Origin: Streptomyces luteolifulvus
GTDB lineage: Bacteria > Actinomycetota > Actinomycetes > Streptomycetales > Streptomycetaceae
Direction of reading: 5' to 3'
DNA length: 64,000 nucleotides
Assembly: GCF_008806595.1 (NCBI RefSeq)
Contig: NZ_VZRB01000018.1
Coordinates: 1 to 64,000, forward strand
The notes beneath the pieces were generated by a model. That model had not been told where the DNA came from. It did not search any database and saw only the letters and a program-made list of their open reading frames with translations. Made by a program: the position numbers and the translations under genes. Within the stretch, counting starts at the first letter, position 1, and every line of letters starts with the position of its first letter. Of the stretch, positions 61,996 to 64,000 are shown one piece after another.

Positions 61996-62535
61996 ATGCG
62001 CATCTGTGTCTTCCTCTCCGCCGCCGACCTCGACGACCGCTACACACGCCCCGCCCAGCAGTTCGCGGAGCTGCTGGGCAAGGGCGGTCACACCCTTGTC
62101 TGGGGCGGCTCCGACGTCGGGCTCATGAAGGTGGTCGCCGACGGCGTGCAGGAGGCAGGCGGCCGGCTGCTGGGCGTGTCCGTGGACTTCCTCGCCGCCA
62201 AGGCCCGCACGGGCGCCCACGAGATGGTCGTCGCACGGGACCTGGCCGAGCGCAAGAAGCTGCTGCTGGAGAAGGCCGACGCGGTCGTGATCATGGTCGG
62301 CGGCACCGGGACGCTCGACGAGGCCACGGAGATCCTGGAACTGAAGAAGCACGGCCACACGGACAAGCCCGTGGTCCTGCTCAACACCGCCGGCTTCTAC
62401 GACGGTCTGAAGGAACAGTTCCGGCGCATGGAGGACGAGGGGTTCCTGCCCCGCCCGCTCACCGACCTGGTGTTCTTCGCCGAGGAGCCGGTGGGGGCGC
62501 TGGCCTACCTGGAGGAGAGCATGGGCGTGGAGTGA
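61996..62535 (+). CDS. LOG family (lysine decarboxylase-like) protein, variant motif
   Basis: This 179-residue Rossmann-like protein is of the LOG/TIGR00730 family; members hydrolyse N-ribose bonds of nucleoside monophosphates, including cytokinin nucleotides. The hallmark PGG-x-GT-x2-E reads VGGTGTLDE (proline replaced by valine), while the upstream ERKKLLLEKADAVV keeps the conserved Arg-Lys. Activity is thus likely but not certain. ATG at 61996 is preceded by TACCGT at 6 nt and has no Shine-Dalgarno sequence, suggesting a leaderless mRNA. Confidence 0.85.
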   Translation: MRICVFLSAADLDDRYTRPAQQFAELLGKGGHTLVWGGSDVGLMKVVADGVQEAGGRLLGVSVDFLAAKARTGAHEMVVARDLAERKKLLLEKADAVVIMVGGTGTLDEATEILELKKHGHTDKPVVLLNTAGFYDGLKEQFRRMEDEGFLPRPLTDLVFFAEEPVGALAYLEESMGVE

Positions 62536-62566
62536 GGGCCGCCCGCGCGATGCGAGCATGGCAGGC

Positions 62567-63256
62567 ATGGCAACTCATGTGATCACCGGAGCGGGTTCCG
62601 GCATCGGCGCGGCCGTCACCCGCCGTCTGCACGCGCGCGGGGACGACCTCGTGCTGCACGCGCGCGACGCGGGCCGCGCGAAGGAACTGGCCGCCCGCTT
62701 CCCGGGCGCGCGGACCCTCGTCGGCGACCTCGCGGACCCCGACAAGCTGAGCTGGGCCTTCTCGCACCAGATGCTCCCGGACCGGGTGGACTCGCTGCTG
62801 CACATCGCGGGCGTCGTCGACCTGGGCCCGGTCGGCGAGCTGACCCCGAAGTCCTGGCGCCATCAGCTCAACGTCAACCTGATCGCCCCCGCCGAGCTGA
62901 CCCGGCACTTCCTGCCCCAGCTCCGCGCCGCCCGCGGCCACGTGGTCTTCGTGAACTCGGGCGCGGGCCTGACCGCCCATGCCGACTGGTCCGCGTACGC
63001 CGCCTCGAAGCACGGTCTCAAGGCTCTCGCGGACTCGCTGCGGCACGAGGAGCACGGCAACGGCGTCCGCGTCACCTCCGTCTACCCCGGCCGCACCGCC
63101 AGCCCCATGCAGGCCAAGGTCCACCAGCAGGAGGGCAAGGACTACGACGCGTCGCAGTGGATCGACCCGGAGTCGGTCGCGACGACGATCCTGCTGGCGC
63201 TCGACCTGCCGAGGGACGCGGAGATCAACGACATGACGGTACGCCCCGGCCGCTGA
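62567..63256 (+). CDS. Short-chain dehydrogenase/reductase
   Basis: This 229-residue NAD(P)-dependent SDR has the cofactor motif TGAGSGIG (7-14) and the catalytic Ser131, Tyr144 and Lys148 (YAASK). The substrate cannot be told. The ATG at 62567 begins directly at the conserved MATHVITGAG; an ATG 9 nt earlier (62558) is also possible. No ribosome binding site is seen, so it may be leaderless. It lies 31 nt after the LOG-family gene. Confidence 0.93.
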   Translation: MATHVITGAGSGIGAAVTRRLHARGDDLVLHARDAGRAKELAARFPGARTLVGDLADPDKLSWAFSHQMLPDRVDSLLHIAGVVDLGPVGELTPKSWRHQLNVNLIAPAELTRHFLPQLRAARGHVVFVNSGAGLTAHADWSAYAASKHGLKALADSLRHEEHGNGVRVTSVYPGRTASPMQAKVHQQEGKDYDASQWIDPESVATTILLALDLPRDAEINDMTVRPGR

Positions 63257-63270
63257 GACGTGGGCAGAGC

Positions 63271-63292
63271 GGGGGTCCGGGGCGGAGCCCCC
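63271..63292. repeat. GGGGTCCGGGGCGGAGCCCC-type intergenic hairpin
   Basis: GGGGGTCCG and CGGAGCCCCC make an imperfect stem between the SDR and MetE-like genes. I recall this unit as frequent in Streptomyces intergenic regions. It may terminate SDR transcription. Confidence 0.6.
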
Positions 63293-63335
63293 AGGGACGG
63301 GCTGCACCCCCCGGAGGGTTACGTACGCTTCGGGG

Positions 63336-64000
63336 GTGAGCAACAACACCCAGTTCCGCTACGGCGCAGCCACCGGCGTCGGTTCCATGCCCGGCGGCGA
63401 CGCCCGCGAGGCCGCCAAGACCGTCACCGGCTCCTTCGAGGACTTCCCTTTCCTGCCCGAGCTGCCCGCCCGCGGCCCCGGCGCGGACATGATCGGACGC
63501 ACCGCGGGGATGCTGGTCGAGCTGTACGCGCGCGTCGAGCCCAGCGGCTGGCGGATCGGGGACAGGCCGGGACGCGACACCAAGCGCGCCCGGTCCTGGC
63601 TCGGTGAGGACCTCGACGCGCTGGAGGAATTCACCCAGGACTACGAGGGCCCGCTCAAGGTGCAGGCGGTCGGCCCCTGGACGCTCGCCTCCGCGCTGGA
63701 GCTGAGGAACGGTGAGGTCGCCCTGTCCGACCCCGGCGCCTGCCGCGACCTCGCCGCCTCGCTCGCCGAGGGTCTGCGACTGCATCTCGAAGAGGTCCGG
63801 CGGCGCGTGCCCGGGGCGCAGCTCGTGCTCCAGCTGGACGAGCCCTCCCTGACCGCCGTACTGCGCGGGCAGGTGAAGACCGCCAGCGGCTACCGCACCC
63901 ACCGCGCCGTCGACCGGCAGGCCGTCGAGGCCATGCTCCGGGACGTCGTCGGGGTTCACGGCCGCGGACCGGTCGTGGTCCACTCGTGCGCACCGGACGT
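63336..64000 (+). CDS. MetE-like cobalamin-independent methionine synthase core (5' part; runs off the window)
   Basis: The first 221 codons of a protein of the MetE catalytic (C-terminal) domain family, as found in actinobacteria next to mnmA and ligA. It opens SNNTQFRYGAATGVGSMPGG, then has GPLKVQAVGPWTLASAL and QLDEPSLTAVLRGQ, and near the edge VVVHSCAPD, where His and Cys could be zinc ligands. Short members of this family often lack the N-terminal half of MetE, so true methionine synthesis is not proven. GTG at 63336 has TACGCT about 7 nt upstream and no nearby Shine-Dalgarno sequence, so it may be leaderless. Confidence 0.87.
   Translation, partial: MSNNTQFRYGAATGVGSMPGGDAREAAKTVTGSFEDFPFLPELPARGPGADMIGRTAGMLVELYARVEPSGWRIGDRPGRDTKRARSWLGEDLDALEEFTQDYEGPLKVQAVGPWTLASALELRNGEVALSDPGACRDLAASLAEGLRLHLEEVRRRVPGAQLVLQLDEPSLTAVLRGQVKTASGYRTHRAVDRQAVEAMLRDVVGVHGRGPVVVHSCAPD

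Overview
The window is high-GC actinobacterial DNA, almost certainly the chromosomal core of a Streptomyces. The signs are strong G/C bias at third codon positions, many GTG and TTG starts, several probably leaderless genes, secreted proteases, actinobacterial lipoproteins, the GlgE-type glycogen pathway, and a gene order (glgE, glgP, metalloproteases, ABC exporters, glgX, L,D-transpeptidases, sdaA/glyA/gcv, peptide transporter, cysteine desulfurase, mnmA, MetE-like) that I recall from S. coelicolor and relatives. I see no insertion sequence, prophage, CRISPR array, tRNA or rRNA.

Layout. 1-9729: the start of glgE (runs off the left edge), a secreted subtilase, the glucan phosphorylase glgP, a DUF1990 protein and two paralogous secreted thermolysin-type proteases, the second with a C-terminal P domain. 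10017-17199: four ABC exporter half-transporters in one reverse-strand operon. They look like two heterodimers, one with strikingly complementary loss of ATPase motifs. 17252-19504: glgX, the debranching enzyme. 19656-24338: two tandem YkuD L,D-transpeptidase lipoproteins, an enoyl-CoA hydratase, an RsbW-like ATPase/kinase and a 70-residue EF-hand protein.

24415-37302, reverse strand: a GH25-like protein without a signal peptide, then the most interesting locus. Six genes in transcription order encode a membrane-anchored double beta-propeller, a MoxR ATPase, a DUF58 protein, a membrane transglutaminase-like protein whose catalytic Cys and His are lost, a 1532-residue caspase/nSTAND-ATPase/transmembrane/beta-propeller protein, and a small EACC1 protein. 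The middle four junctions are tight (three 4-nt overlaps and one 19-nt gap), so I read them as one unit. It looks like a caspase-type conflict or signalling system coupled to a MoxR/DUF58 membrane assembly.

37450-44743: gcvT, gcvH, glyA and sdaA behind a tandem glycine riboswitch form a glycine-to-serine-to-pyruvate module, without gcvP. Divergent from it are a P-loop ATPase and two SseB-like (enhanced serine sensitivity) genes. 45099-51443: a five-gene peptide ABC importer closed by a strong terminator. 51508-57362: a TRIC-type channel, a membrane esterase, a thioesterase-fold protein, a DinB-like protein divergent from a WYL regulator, and a TetR regulator divergent from two small membrane proteins, with visible operator candidates in both divergent gaps. 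57474-64000: the sulfur/tRNA-thiolation genes (cysteine desulfurase and mnmA), an amidase, a decayed duplication of the mnmA 3' end, an alpha/beta hydrolase, DUF427, LOG-family and SDR proteins, and the start of a MetE-like gene cut by the right edge.
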